Shown: positions 36,303-45,129 of the stretch, piece by piece
Layout: each line of letters starts with the position of its first letter
Position numbering within the stretch: position 1 is the stretch's first letter
Source: Nitrospira sp. UBA2082
Lineage (GTDB): Bacteria > Nitrospirota > Nitrospiria > Nitrospirales > Nitrospiraceae
Length of the DNA stretch: 64,000 bases
Assembly: GCA_002331335.1 (NCBI GenBank)
Contig: DCZO01000014.1
Location: forward strand, 354,825-418,824
Direction of reading: 5' to 3'
Translations under genes and position numbers: made by a program
The notes under the pieces: generated by a model
What the model was told of the DNA's origin: nothing
Databases searched by the model: none
What the model saw: only the letters and a program-made list of their open reading frames with translations

Positions 36303-37928
36303 TCAAGACCTTCCGAGCACCGCCTGGTCCGACCGCCCCCCGACGAGTTGCGCTGTCCAGACCTTCAGCATTTGCTGCTCCGTGTCAGAATCGTTCACGA
36401 GATAGGTCCGAAGAATCGCTTCGGCAGCCCGCTCCTGTTCCTGCCTCGGCATAAATGGTTCATACTTGCGCGCTCTCACCGTGATGTTGTGAGTTCCCTG
36501 CCATTCCGAATGGGAGAAACGGAGGTCTTGAAATCCCAAGGCGGTGAGCGTCGATTGGAACTTGGCTTGATGCCACCCATCGTAATGCACCGCCCAGCTG
36601 GCCTCCTGCGAACCGAAGAGATGACGGATCAGTTTTTGCTGTTCAGCCGGGGAATTGCTCCGTACAAATTCTTCTGCACAACGGCGGAAATCCGGCGTCT
36701 CGATGATCAACTGCCCTCCGCTCTTGAGCCAACCGTACCAGTCCATCAAGAGGCGTAATGCGGTCACTCGATCGAAATGTTCAAAAACGTGGTGCGATCG
36801 AATCTCCTGCACTGAAGCGGTCGGGTACTCCAGTTGCCTCAAATCGGCGTAGAGGTCAGCCTTCGATGTCCGTTGCACTGTATGCTGACTCGAAGGAGAG
36901 TCGATGTTCAGATACCCCGGAAAGTACGTTTCGCCACAACCGAGATGGAGCCTGAGGCCGGTACCCGGAACGCTCTCAGTGCCGGTCTGCTCGACGGGAA
37001 CTCGCTCACTTTCGTGGGTGCTTCCCAGCAAGCGACCCAACCTTCGTGCGAAGGCTTTGATAACCCGCTTCGGATTTTTCACGCACAGCTTGGCCGCTTG
37101 AGCGATGGCGGATAGATACCGTCGCTCTGCCAACAGCGCATCGAGTCGTAATTTCCCGAACGCATTCTCCTGGAGTGCGATGGCTCGTTCAATGCCCGGA
37201 TCGGCTCGATGCGCGATTCGCAATGCCTGGCGAAGACGCGCAAGGATGAGCAGTCTGGACTCCCATTGGCGCAAAGGGGGGATGCCCCCTCGGATGCTCT
37301 GGGTCGGATCATCACGATAGAGCGCAAGGGCGGTCGGGTCGTAAAATACTTCCGATACGGCGGCAATTCTGAGCCAGAGATCGTAATCCTCAACAGCGCG
37401 CAATACAGGCGTCTCCTCGAACGACCCGACTCGGTCCAACACTGCACGTCGTACAACCGCAGTGGACGCGATGACGAAGTTTTCATGCAGGAGCGTTTCG
37501 AGCGTATGTTTCCGGGCCGCCATCTCTGGTGCGGGATAGCGCTCGTCGCTTCTCTCACTGTTCCCTTGAACCACAACCGCATTCGAGCATGCCAATCCTA
37601 TGTTGGGATGAGCATCGAGAACGGCGACCTGTTGTGCAAGCTTCTCAGACTGCCACTGGTCATCGGAGTCGAGAAATGCAACATACGCGCCTTTCGCGAG
37701 TCTGACTCCGGTGTTCCGTGCGACGGAGGGCAGCCCTGAATGTTCGATCCTGATGTATTGCACTGACGGAAACCTTTGGGGAAAGGCCGACGGAGTCTGG
37801 TCTGTCGACCCATCGTCAACGACGATGATCTCTACATCCTCGTACGTTTGTTTCAGAACGGACTCCACCGCGCAACAGAGCTGGAGGAACCGATTGTAGG
37901 TGGGAATAATGACGCTCACACGGGCCAT
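36303..37928 (-). CDS. Fusion: GT2 glycosyltransferase followed by SAM methyltransferase
   Basis: A 541-aa two-domain protein. Residues 1-240 are a GT2 domain: VSVIIPTYNRFLQLCCAV, IVVDDGSTDQTPSAF, YVAFLDSDDQW and AVEDYDLWLRIAAV. After a basic helical linker, residues about 325-470 form a class I methyltransferase: LRLHLGCGETYFPGYLNID, EIRSHHVFEHFDRVTAL and LKSGGQLIIETPDFRRCAE. The join suggests that a sugar is added and then methylated by one polypeptide. The opposite order is seen in the gene at 49241. It overlaps the next GT2 gene by 13 bp. Confidence 0.85.
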   Translation of the reverse strand: MARVSVIIPTYNRFLQLCCAVESVLKQTYEDVEIIVVDDGSTDQTPSAFPQRFPSVQYIRIEHSGLPSVARNTGVRLAKGAYVAFLDSDDQWQSEKLAQQVAVLDAHPNIGLACSNAVVVQGNSERSDERYPAPEMAARKHTLETLLHENFVIASTAVVRRAVLDRVGSFEETPVLRAVEDYDLWLRIAAVSEVFYDPTALALYRDDPTQSIRGGIPPLRQWESRLLILARLRQALRIAHRADPGIERAIALQENAFGKLRLDALLAERRYLSAIAQAAKLCVKNPKRVIKAFARRLGRLLGSTHESERVPVEQTGTESVPGTGLRLHLGCGETYFPGYLNIDSPSSQHTVQRTSKADLYADLRQLEYPTASVQEIRSHHVFEHFDRVTALRLLMDWYGWLKSGGQLIIETPDFRRCAEEFVRSNSPAEQQKLIRHLFGSQEASWAVHYDGWHQAKFQSTLTALGFQDLRFSHSEWQGTHNITVRARKYEPFMPRQEQERAAEAILRTYLVNDSDTEQQMLKVWTAQLVGGRSDQAVLGRS

Positions 37929-38800
37929 AGTTTCCTCAAATTGAACAATCTGGCCTTTCTTCCTTCTGTCCCCGCCTCGTCAGACCGTCCATGATTCGCC
38001 CTGATAAATCCTTCAGCTGTATGCGCCTGATCTGCATGGGCCAGATGAATCCAACCGCCCAGATTGGGTTTGGAAGGGTCCAAGAAGATACCGCGCCATC
38101 TGTCCTGATAGGCCTTCCGGTCTTCCCGTTCGTGTTCGAGATTGGATTGGCGAACCGCCAGATTGGCGTGCGAAAAATGCTCGACGAACGATGTGGGACA
38201 ATCCACCACCTCATATCCCTGTTCCCACAATTTGAGGCAGACGTCGCCATCCGCGCAGTAGAATCGATAGCGCTCTTCATCGATCCATCCCACCCGTTCG
38301 AGCGCAGCGCGAACATACAGTCCGTGATTGACGAACATCTTTCCACCGCATGTTAGCCCGACCCAATAATCCTGCTGCTCCGGCCAATTCCTCCAGTAGA
38401 ACGCCACGGCCCCGATGTTCCGCCCCTGTCGCTGCAATGCTTCGCAGTGCCTGATGCCGTTCATGACGGCCCCGGGAACCAGCAGTGAATCATCGCTGAT
38501 CATGACGATGTATTGCCCTTCGGCGCACTTGAATCCCAAATTCATGAAATATCCCCAGCTCCTACGCCGAACGGTCTGCCCCTCTGGTGCAATGCGGTTG
38601 TGCTGAATAATCGTAATAATGTCCGCCTGAGAACCTAGCCATTCTTTCGATCCATCGGTAGACCCACCATCCACGACAATGATTTCGTATGGAACCTCAA
38701 TCCCATTCCTGCGGATACTCTGGATCGCTTCGATCAAGAATTCCTTGCGGTTGTAGGACCCCAGGACGAGACTGACATGACTCCGTGTTTCAGGCTGCAT
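37916..38800 (-). CDS. GT2-family glycosyltransferase
   Basis: A 294-aa GT-A enzyme: VSLVLGSYNRKEFLIEAI, IIVVDGGSTDGSKEWL, YIVMISDDSLLVPGA and FYCADGDVCLKLWEQGYE, the last being the acceptor-side segment. The metal site is ISDDS, a relaxed DxD. The frame opens 24 codons upstream, but ATG 38800 (MQPETRSHVS) lies 13 bp after the stop of the GT4 gene and is the natural start. Donor unknown. Confidence 0.8.
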   Translation of the reverse strand: MQPETRSHVSLVLGSYNRKEFLIEAIQSIRRNGIEVPYEIIVVDGGSTDGSKEWLGSQADIITIIQHNRIAPEGQTVRRRSWGYFMNLGFKCAEGQYIVMISDDSLLVPGAVMNGIRHCEALQRQGRNIGAVAFYWRNWPEQQDYWVGLTCGGKMFVNHGLYVRAALERVGWIDEERYRFYCADGDVCLKLWEQGYEVVDCPTSFVEHFSHANLAVRQSNLEHEREDRKAYQDRWRGIFLDPSKPNLGGWIHLAHADQAHTAEGFIRANHGRSDEAGTEGRKARLFNLRKLWPV

Positions 38801-38813
38801 TATCGTAACCTGC

Positions 38814-40028
38814 TCATACGAGAACAGCGTCTCGGCAGAGACCCAACAGAACGCGACCATGCTGTGCGGCAAATTCCTGTTCGACCAGCATGGCCTTGCG
38901 CTCTCTGAGCATGTCAGGGCCCGGATTCAGCCCATCCCAATGAGAGGCGATCACATCCGCCAAGACATCGGGGGCATCGCAAGGGAACCATCCTAGAGCA
39001 CCGGGAGCCTGCTCACGGTGGACCGGAATATCCGAACAGATCAACGGTCGCCCGAGCGCTTTGGCATCCTGTACGACCGTGCTCCAGCCTTCGAAACGGG
39101 ACGGCTGAATGATCAGCGCGGCCGCACGCATCAGATCAACCAGTTCCTCTCGTGAAACTTCCCCCATCAGCACAACTTGGCCGGAAAGACCGCCCGAAGC
39201 GATTCCCTGCAGTAAACGCGACACAACCCGATTTCCCGGATCGCGGTGGTCAAGTGGAATGCCCGTCATCACGACTGGAATTCGCACGCCTTTTCGGTGC
39301 AGTCTACGAAGCCCCTCCACGACAAGCTCATGATTCTTGTGCGCCCAAAATTGGTTGGCGACCAACGCGAACTTCTCCGGAAGGTGATATTTGTGCCGGG
39401 TGCTGGCCGGATCTCCGGAAGGGGCTTCAAACGCAAACACCGACGGAAATGACGCGACTCGAGCTTTCGAGACCAAGTCTGGGGCGAAGTCGGCAAAATG
39501 TACCTGCGCAACATGGCTCGACAACAAGACGGCGTGAGCGCGTTCGACCAGCCGTCGGTACTGTACATCTCGATTGCGTCGCTCTTGCTCGGAAAACAAT
39601 TGCGGCAAATGCCTATGCTGAAAATCCGGAATCCATCCCAGCGTTTTGACGCCTGCCGTCCAATCAGGAACATCACCAGGGGGCAGGAGGACTGATACCC
39701 CTTCCTCGCGTGCCGCGATGTAGGCATTAAAGGTTGTCGATGGATCCGGCCTGCCCCAGGCGCGTTCGACCACCCGCCTGGCAAGGGAGGGACGAACCTG
39801 AGTCGGGGCTCCCAGTAAAGCCCCCGACACGCGAACGACGGAGACCGGCATCTTGTACTCAGCCAGCTTCGAGTCGTCCTCAGAGAAAACTACGACTTCA
39901 GTACCTCCGCCCTGACAGGCTCGTGCCAGCGACCACGCCATGACTCGCGTGAACGTCGATCCCGCCGTCCATCCAGGACTCGTAAAGTCCAGAACCCCGA
40001 TCCGTTGCTGCAGGCTCCTATCCTTCAC
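38814..40028 (-). CDS. GT4-family glycosyltransferase (mannosyltransferase-like)
   Basis: A 404-aa GT-B enzyme: GVLDFTSPGWTAGSTFTRVM, LGWIPDFQHRHLPQLFSEQE, FALVANQFWAHKNHELVVEGL, and the catalytic region RFEGWSTVVQDAKALGRPLI, with Asp in place of the last Glu of E-x7-E. IPDFQHRHLP and NQFWAHKNH are typical of the WbpY/mannosyltransferase-like branch. The start is GTG 40028 with AAAGGG 7 nt upstream. Linkage unknown. Confidence 0.8.
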   Translation of the reverse strand: MKDRSLQQRIGVLDFTSPGWTAGSTFTRVMAWSLARACQGGGTEVVVFSEDDSKLAEYKMPVSVVRVSGALLGAPTQVRPSLARRVVERAWGRPDPSTTFNAYIAAREEGVSVLLPPGDVPDWTAGVKTLGWIPDFQHRHLPQLFSEQERRNRDVQYRRLVERAHAVLLSSHVAQVHFADFAPDLVSKARVASFPSVFAFEAPSGDPASTRHKYHLPEKFALVANQFWAHKNHELVVEGLRRLHRKGVRIPVVMTGIPLDHRDPGNRVVSRLLQGIASGGLSGQVVLMGEVSREELVDLMRAAALIIQPSRFEGWSTVVQDAKALGRPLICSDIPVHREQAPGALGWFPCDAPDVLADVIASHWDGLNPGPDMLRERKAMLVEQEFAAQHGRVLLGLCRDAVLV

Positions 40029-40100
40029 AAGAGGCCCTTTCTAAATTGGCCTGCCACGCCTCCACACAGGCCCGAAGCGTTCCATGCCTCGTCAGAATTC

Positions 40101-40937
40101 TCACGGCTTCTCCAGCAGGAAACTAAATAGACGTCCGGGAGTGCGATCTTGCCTGAGCACCCGCTTGAGCTGCAGGCGACGAACACAGGAAATTCTTCCC
40201 AACCATCCGCCGAGTTTGCCCCAGCTGCCCGTTCCAAGATCTCGAAGCACCCGTTGACGCTCCGCCTCGGTTCCCGGATAGAAGTTCAAGATGGATTCCA
40301 GCGGTCCCCATACCTGCACGACGCGCAAACCGGCCGATCTGAATGCGCCGAGATAGGCGGACACCGAATACGCCGATTCGCCCCCATACCACCGGTGCAG
40401 GGGATGGGCTGCACGAAACGCTGCCAATTGCACTTCGTCATCGACGACATGCTCACGAGTCGCGAGCAGCTTTCCTCCCGACCGCAGTACCCGCGCCGTA
40501 TCCCTGACCATTCCTTCCAAGCTGGCAGCATGATGAAACACTTGCCTGGCATGCACCGCGTCGAATACTCCATCAGGGAAGAGAAGCTGTTCGCCATGAC
40601 ACTGCGTGAGCTCAACATGTAATCCCGTTTCCTGGATCAACGATCGGATAGCACCAGCCCCAACCTCCTCGCTGGGATCCGGCTCTACAGCCGTCACGTG
40701 CCATCCATGCTTCGCGAACGCGAAGCTTGCGATGCCGTTTCCGGCTCCGAGATCGAGAAGGCTCCGGCCGTTCCCGACGCCCAATACACGCAGCACTTCG
40801 GCAAATTCTTCGCCCTGGGCATACCGCTCGGCGGCATTGCGCACAGGCAAGTCAAAATAGTTCTGGCACACAGCCTGCGCGAACTCCGGCTGAGCTCGGA
40901 ACCAACGCACCGCCTGTTCCCAGGTAGCGCCGTTCAT
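40101..40937 (-). CDS. Class I SAM-dependent methyltransferase
   Basis: A 278-aa methyltransferase: motif I SLLDLGAGNGIASFAFAKHG, motif II VTAVEPDPSEEVGAGAI, LFPDGVFDAVHARQVFHH and VLRSGGKLLATREHVVDD. The C-terminal 80 residues are basic (ISCVRRLQLKRVLRQ). ATG 40937 forms ATGA with the stop of the acyltransferase gene, so the two are probably made together. It may methylate the same glycan, by context only. Confidence 0.8.
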   Translation of the reverse strand: MNGATWEQAVRWFRAQPEFAQAVCQNYFDLPVRNAAERYAQGEEFAEVLRVLGVGNGRSLLDLGAGNGIASFAFAKHGWHVTAVEPDPSEEVGAGAIRSLIQETGLHVELTQCHGEQLLFPDGVFDAVHARQVFHHAASLEGMVRDTARVLRSGGKLLATREHVVDDEVQLAAFRAAHPLHRWYGGESAYSVSAYLGAFRSAGLRVVQVWGPLESILNFYPGTEAERQRVLRDLGTGSWGKLGGWLGRISCVRRLQLKRVLRQDRTPGRLFSFLLEKP

Positions 40938-41578
40938 CGTCCTGTCCGCTCTTCATCCGTCAACGGACGAATGATCCTGGCCGGATTGCCCGCGGCCAAC
41001 GTCCACGGAGGCACATCTCCTGTCACCACACTCCCGGCTCCGATGATCGCCCCCTCCCCGATGGTCACACCTTTCAGCACGATGGTTCGCGCCCCAACCC
41101 ATGCCTTGTTGTCAATTCGTACCGGCCGCCGTACGACCGACGTCCAGTCCTTACTTCCCCTCATCCAATCCCGTACATCATGCCGCCGATTCTCGAATTG
41201 CACCGCGTGCGAATCGTGATCCATAATCAGCACTTCGAACCCGATCAGCACATCGTCTCCAATTTCAATCCGACATGCGGCGTCGACAAGCGTGCCGCCT
41301 CCCAGGTGGCTACGCGAACCGATCTGAACCTCTGCGTCCTGCTTCTCGAGAACGATCAGCGATTCGATGTTGCTCTCCGCACCGATGGAAAGACGACAGC
41401 CGTTCGGCTCTCTCACCACCAAGCGAGCCGTCTCAATGCGTGTTCCATTTCCAATCGAACAGCGTGCAGGCAACAGCCGCGCCCACTCCGACACCCGATC
41501 GGGAGGCAGAGCAGCACCCATGGACTCGCTCACCAGGATACGTCTGAAGAATCCCCGCATGGATCCGGCGATCGTCAT
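40934..41578 (-). CDS. Left-handed beta-helix (hexapeptide) acyltransferase
   Basis: A 214-aa protein with hexapeptide repeats: VQIGSRSHLGGGTLVDAACRI, IGDDVLIGFEVLIMDHDSHAV, VRIDNKAWVGARTIVLKGVTI and GEGAIIGAGSVVTGDVPPW, ending in the coil AAGNPARII typical of maltose/galactoside O-acetyltransferase-like enzymes. The MDHDSHAV loop supplies the catalytic His. It should O-acetylate a sugar of the locus glycan using acetyl-CoA. It is coupled to the methyltransferase by ATGA. Confidence 0.85.
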   Translation of the reverse strand: MTIAGSMRGFFRRILVSESMGAALPPDRVSEWARLLPARCSIGNGTRIETARLVVREPNGCRLSIGAESNIESLIVLEKQDAEVQIGSRSHLGGGTLVDAACRIEIGDDVLIGFEVLIMDHDSHAVQFENRRHDVRDWMRGSKDWTSVVRRPVRIDNKAWVGARTIVLKGVTIGEGAIIGAGSVVTGDVPPWTLAAGNPARIIRPLTDEERTGR

Positions 41579-41638
41579 GTCCCCTCGCTACACACCCTTG
41601 TCCCTCTCACACACTCACGAGTCTTGCCACTGAGCCGT

Positions 41639-42586
41639 CTACTTGAATCGCGTATTCGCCAACCGCTTCCAGAACCCCGCACGAGTCCACGTCTCCTCGC
41701 GTGCGGTCTGCCCCTTCCCGTCATTCTGTCTTGTTCCAAGCCTCCCCAAGAACTCCTGAATCTGGGTCAACGCCTCCCGGGATTCTTCGATCCGGTCCGG
41801 AAACTGCCAGGCTTCATGGCGGCTCAAGTGGACGTCGAACGCCTGTGACATACCGCAGTGCACACCGCTGCCGTCCATTCCGACGTTCTGAACCAGGGAT
41901 TGAGCGGGATACAGGCACAACCCTTTATTCGCAAACATGCTGGCATACCAACGCACGCCCCATACATCCAGTTGCCCGCTCACCTGCATCTTGAGCTGGG
42001 CGTAGTAGGGATAGGCTCCCTCTAGGTCGAACTCATATTGCGTCTCCTTGTCCTGCAAAGATGCTAGCAACCGGCCGGAATCACGCTCAAAGTGTCTCCA
42101 CGCTCGATCCCATGTACCCCATCCCCAACTGGCCGGGACCCGACTGAGCACGGTGGATCCCATCGCGCCTGCATTCGTGATGGGAAACATGTAGCCGGAG
42201 ACCTGCATCACACGAGGCTCTTCGGCGAATCGACTCAGTGCCTGGTTCATGAACAGCAAGAATCCCGGTGCGACCACAATGTCGTCTTCGAGCACGATGA
42301 CCCGCCCATGCCGCTCGGACAAGGCAGTGACACCGGCAATGATCGATCGGGACAACCCATGATTCTCCTGCCGTTCCTGAACCTGCACTCGTGTGAACCC
42401 GCTGATTGCATGTGCAACGGCCCGCACTTGATCGACCTTTGACCGGTCCGCATCCTCCCGCGGGCCATCGATGAAGAGGTACAGCTCGCTGTCCGACGCA
42501 AGGAGACACGCTTGCAAGGCCTGCAGCGTCCTGGAGAGATGCTCCGGACGGTTATAGGCAAACAGTGCAATCGGCGCGAACGGCAT
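41639..42586 (-). CDS. Glycosyltransferase (GT-A fold, GNT-I-like)
   Basis: A 315-aa protein: FAPIALFAYNRPEHLSRTL, LYLFIDGPREDADRSKV, GRVIVLEDDIVVAPGFLLF (acidic metal site LEDDI), and SWGWGTWDRAWRHFE with WYASMFANKGLCLYPAQSLV. This pattern is that of the small GNT-I/GT2-like group common in bacterial LPS loci. It lies between the acyltransferase and Wzt genes (gaps of 60 and 65 bp). Donor unknown. Confidence 0.75.
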   Translation of the reverse strand: MPFAPIALFAYNRPEHLSRTLQALQACLLASDSELYLFIDGPREDADRSKVDQVRAVAHAISGFTRVQVQERQENHGLSRSIIAGVTALSERHGRVIVLEDDIVVAPGFLLFMNQALSRFAEEPRVMQVSGYMFPITNAGAMGSTVLSRVPASWGWGTWDRAWRHFERDSGRLLASLQDKETQYEFDLEGAYPYYAQLKMQVSGQLDVWGVRWYASMFANKGLCLYPAQSLVQNVGMDGSGVHCGMSQAFDVHLSRHEAWQFPDRIEESREALTQIQEFLGRLGTRQNDGKGQTAREETWTRAGFWKRLANTRFK

Positions 42587-42651
42587 CGTTCACTTCACCC
42601 CTGCCCTACAGGCACCTGGCCCACTGAATCCTGCTCTCCGAGGCTTCCCCG

Positions 42652-43923
42652 TCACGACAGTGTGACTGAGTACTCAAACTCCGTGATGGTGTGGTTACCA
42701 TACTCAAAATACATTCCTGGATTTCTAGGATGAACAATGTTGAACAGTGCCGCGTTATTAAGTCCCCCCAGATGAATTCCCCGATCAACCGGTGCCATCG
42801 CGACGTCCACCCGAAACGTTTGCGGAAACAGACACGGCCTCAGCACCTTGATCTTCACGGTACCTGCTTCCCTCAACGGCAGAATTTTGACGTTCGCATA
42901 GCTCGACTGATCTTCGAAGGCACACTCTTGAAATGCGAGCCGCTGCACATCACGGCCATCGATCGTCCGCACCCAGACCCTCACCTGCGTATCGTGTGTC
43001 TGCACGCGCAGGAACTTGTAGTCAAACTGGATAACGAAGTCCTTGCCAAACTCGATATTGGGGTCGGCGACAGCGCCACCATCCGCATACACGCACACGT
43101 TCGAGAACGTGACTTCTCCCAGCCCAATGGGTTCCGGCACGGCCCCATTCTGCACAATCCCGTTCCCAACGGTACCGGAGTAGAATTGAACAGCCTCCCG
43201 AACTTTACCTTGAAAGGCCTGCCTTCCTCTGCTTAACACCAATGCAGAGGTACACAGACGCTCCACCGCTGACATCGAATGCGATACGAAGACCAATGCC
43301 GTCCCTTGCTCGTTCAGTGCCGCAACTTGCTCGAAACACTTCTTTTGGAACGCCGCATCGCCGACCGCGAGAATTTCATCCACCACCAGCACTTTAGGAT
43401 TCGAATGGACGGCGACGGCAAATGCGAGCCGCACGTACATGCCGGAACTGTATGTTTTCACCGGAGCATCAAGAAATTCCCCCACCCCGGCGAACTCAAC
43501 GATCTGTTCGAAGCATCGGTCAATGGCTCGTTTCGACATCCCCAAAATCGCTCCGTTGAGGTAGACATTGTCCCGACCCGTCAAGAGAGGATGAAATCCC
43601 GCTCCCAATGCGATCAACGCGCAGATCTTGCCCCGCACTTCAATCCGACCGGCATCCGGCTGATAGATGCCCGCCAGCAACCTCAGCAACGTCGATTTCC
43701 CTGATCCATTGGCCCCGAGAAGACCCAGGCGTTCTCCTGGTCGTAACCCGAACGTGATTCCCTCAAGGGCCCAAAACTCCTGTGCCCGCAGCGTCTGAGA
43801 GTGTGAGGGCCGCCCCAACATGCCCCGCAGGACGTCACAAGTCCCGTAGAACATGCTGTGCCGGTGACTTCGGCAGAACTTCTTCCCGACACCTTCGACC
43901 TTGAAGACCATGCGATCGGACAC
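42652..43923 (-). CDS. wzt: ABC transporter ATPase Wzt with C-terminal glycan-binding extension
   Basis: A 423-aa ATPase that powers export of undecaprenyl-linked polysaccharide with Wzm. The nucleotide domain has Walker A GANGSGKST (70-78), signature YSSGM, Walker B VLVVDE and the H-loop FVSHSM. After residue 260 comes a domain of about 150 residues (VTFSNVCVYADGG, FVIQFDYKFLRVQTHDTQV, FRVDVAMAPVDRGIHLGGL), like the carbohydrate-binding domains of E. coli O9a Wzt that recognise the chain-terminating methyl or phosphate cap. The start is GTG 43923, with GGAGAG 6 nt away, and overlaps the wzm stop by one base. The cap recognised is unknown. Confidence 0.9.
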   Translation of the reverse strand: MSDRMVFKVEGVGKKFCRSHRHSMFYGTCDVLRGMLGRPSHSQTLRAQEFWALEGITFGLRPGERLGLLGANGSGKSTLLRLLAGIYQPDAGRIEVRGKICALIALGAGFHPLLTGRDNVYLNGAILGMSKRAIDRCFEQIVEFAGVGEFLDAPVKTYSSGMYVRLAFAVAVHSNPKVLVVDEILAVGDAAFQKKCFEQVAALNEQGTALVFVSHSMSAVERLCTSALVLSRGRQAFQGKVREAVQFYSGTVGNGIVQNGAVPEPIGLGEVTFSNVCVYADGGAVADPNIEFGKDFVIQFDYKFLRVQTHDTQVRVWVRTIDGRDVQRLAFQECAFEDQSSYANVKILPLREAGTVKIKVLRPCLFPQTFRVDVAMAPVDRGIHLGGLNNAALFNIVHPRNPGMYFEYGNHTITEFEYSVTLS

Positions 43924-44777
43924 TAGAGTCTCTCCGCTACTTTCTGCTCAGACAGAAAGAACAACCGCCACGCCATAAAAAACAGGCCCAGTGCGAACGC
44001 CACGGCACCCGCATAGGACGACATATGGTTGATTCGGCCTTCCAAGAGCAGATCGCGTGCGCCACCGACCAAGTACGTCAGTGGATTCCACCAGATCACG
44101 CGCTGCAGCCAGTCATGCGGAACATTCGATGCATAGATCACCGGCGTAGCAAACATCAGAAGGCCCAATAGCGTTGTCACTGCTTTCGTGATGTCGTGGA
44201 CCACCACGGCGAATACGGAGACGATCAGCCCGATCCCCGTACCGAGAAGGACCAGTGGAAGGAGGCTCACCGGAAACCACAAAGCGGACCAGTGGACAGA
44301 AAGACCTCCCACCGCCCAAACCGCAGCGAGCAACGCCAGATTCGCAAGAGCGGCGATGACCGCCTGCGCCAGTTGCTGGGCTACAAGCGCTTCATGCGAG
44401 AACCTGGCCTGTGCCAGCAACCCTCCAGCGGAGGTGAGGCTGGCTGCCGCTGAAGAATAAAATCCCATGAACATGCCCCAGATGGTGGTACCGCACAACA
44501 CGTAGATAGGATAGGGTACCCCCACCTCGCCTGGGTGAAGCACCCCCACTGCGTTCATCACTACCCAGGACACAATCCCGACAAGAGGTGTAATCAAAAT
44601 CCAGAGGAGCCCCAGAGCGGATTGTTTCGACCCAGCTAGAAAATCACGCTTGAACAGCTGCCAGATTAATTCTCTGGAACTGACGACATTCCCCACCATC
44701 ACCCGCCATCCTAGGACAAACCCCAAGCGGACTCGTTGATCCGGTTCAAAGACAACGACCTGATCCCTTTCATCCAT
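43923..44777 (-). CDS. wzm: ABC transporter permease Wzm (polysaccharide export)
   Basis: A 284-aa ABC-2 permease forming the transmembrane channel with Wzt. Six hydrophobic segments are visible, for example LGLLWILITPLVGIVSWVVM, IYVLCGTTIWGMFMGFYSSA, ALANLALLAAVWAVGG and LLGLLMFATPVIYA. The N-terminal amphipathic piece SRELIWQLFKRDFLAGSK is the ABC-2 signature. I chose ATG 44777, 5 nt after GGTGA; a GTG 9 bp upstream also reads in frame. The 350-bp gap upstream is the longest in the glycan locus and a likely promoter site. Confidence 0.9.
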   Translation of the reverse strand: MDERDQVVVFEPDQRVRLGFVLGWRVMVGNVVSSRELIWQLFKRDFLAGSKQSALGLLWILITPLVGIVSWVVMNAVGVLHPGEVGVPYPIYVLCGTTIWGMFMGFYSSAAASLTSAGGLLAQARFSHEALVAQQLAQAVIAALANLALLAAVWAVGGLSVHWSALWFPVSLLPLVLLGTGIGLIVSVFAVVVHDITKAVTTLLGLLMFATPVIYASNVPHDWLQRVIWWNPLTYLVGGARDLLLEGRINHMSSYAGAVAFALGLFFMAWRLFFLSEQKVAERL

Positions 44778-44931
44778 ACGGGTCACCCACGAGCGGCTGA
44801 TTCACTAGGTTGTCAACGGAATGTTGACCCAATTCGGCATTTTCTCCCCAAAGATGGTCCGAGATCGGGGCATGCGAGAACTCACAATCGCTCGAATTAA
44901 CTTGGCTGTCTGGCATGGAACAGTTGAAATC

Positions 44932-44940
44932 ACTATATCA
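44932..44940 (-). promoter_or_regulatory. Candidate extended -10 element for wzm-wzt
   Basis: On the minus strand the bases read TGATATAGT, an extended -10 (TGnTATAnT) match, about 155 nt before the wzm start in an A/T-rich stretch. No convincing -35 box is at the usual distance, as is allowed for extended -10 promoters. This rests on one motif. Confidence 0.3.
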
Positions 44941-44967
44941 ATAACCCATTGATAGATCTTCATATTT

Positions 44968-44979
44968 GACGAATTCGTC
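44968..44979. repeat. Perfect 12-bp palindrome GACGAATTCGTC
   Basis: The 12 bases are identical on both strands, with no spacer. It lies about 30 bp upstream of the candidate -10 element of wzm, where an activator or repressor could bind. No partner repeat is seen nearby. Confidence 0.5.
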
Positions 44980-45129
44980 CATCCATTGCCTCCGACGGAT
45001 TGACGGGACAGCAGCCATGACTGCATCCCGTTCTGTGCCTTAAGCAAAGGAATCTCATGACCCGTGGGTGTCGACGAGCCACACCGCTCATCCGAAAAGA
45101 AAGAGGTAGAGCTTTTGAGGAACGACGCC

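Larger units (their letters stand above)
44778..45129. other. Long intergenic region upstream of wzm-wzt
   Basis: About 350 bp without a convincing gene and visibly richer in A/T than its surroundings. A minus-strand frame of 80 codons at 45047-44805 has no recognisable family or ribosome site and is probably chance. The promoter candidate and the palindrome listed separately lie here. Confidence 0.6.

Noticed and set aside
44805..45047. 80-codon minus-strand frame upstream of wzm
   Set aside because: No ribosome site, no family motif, low-quality composition. It is in the A/T-rich intergenic stretch that more likely holds promoter elements.
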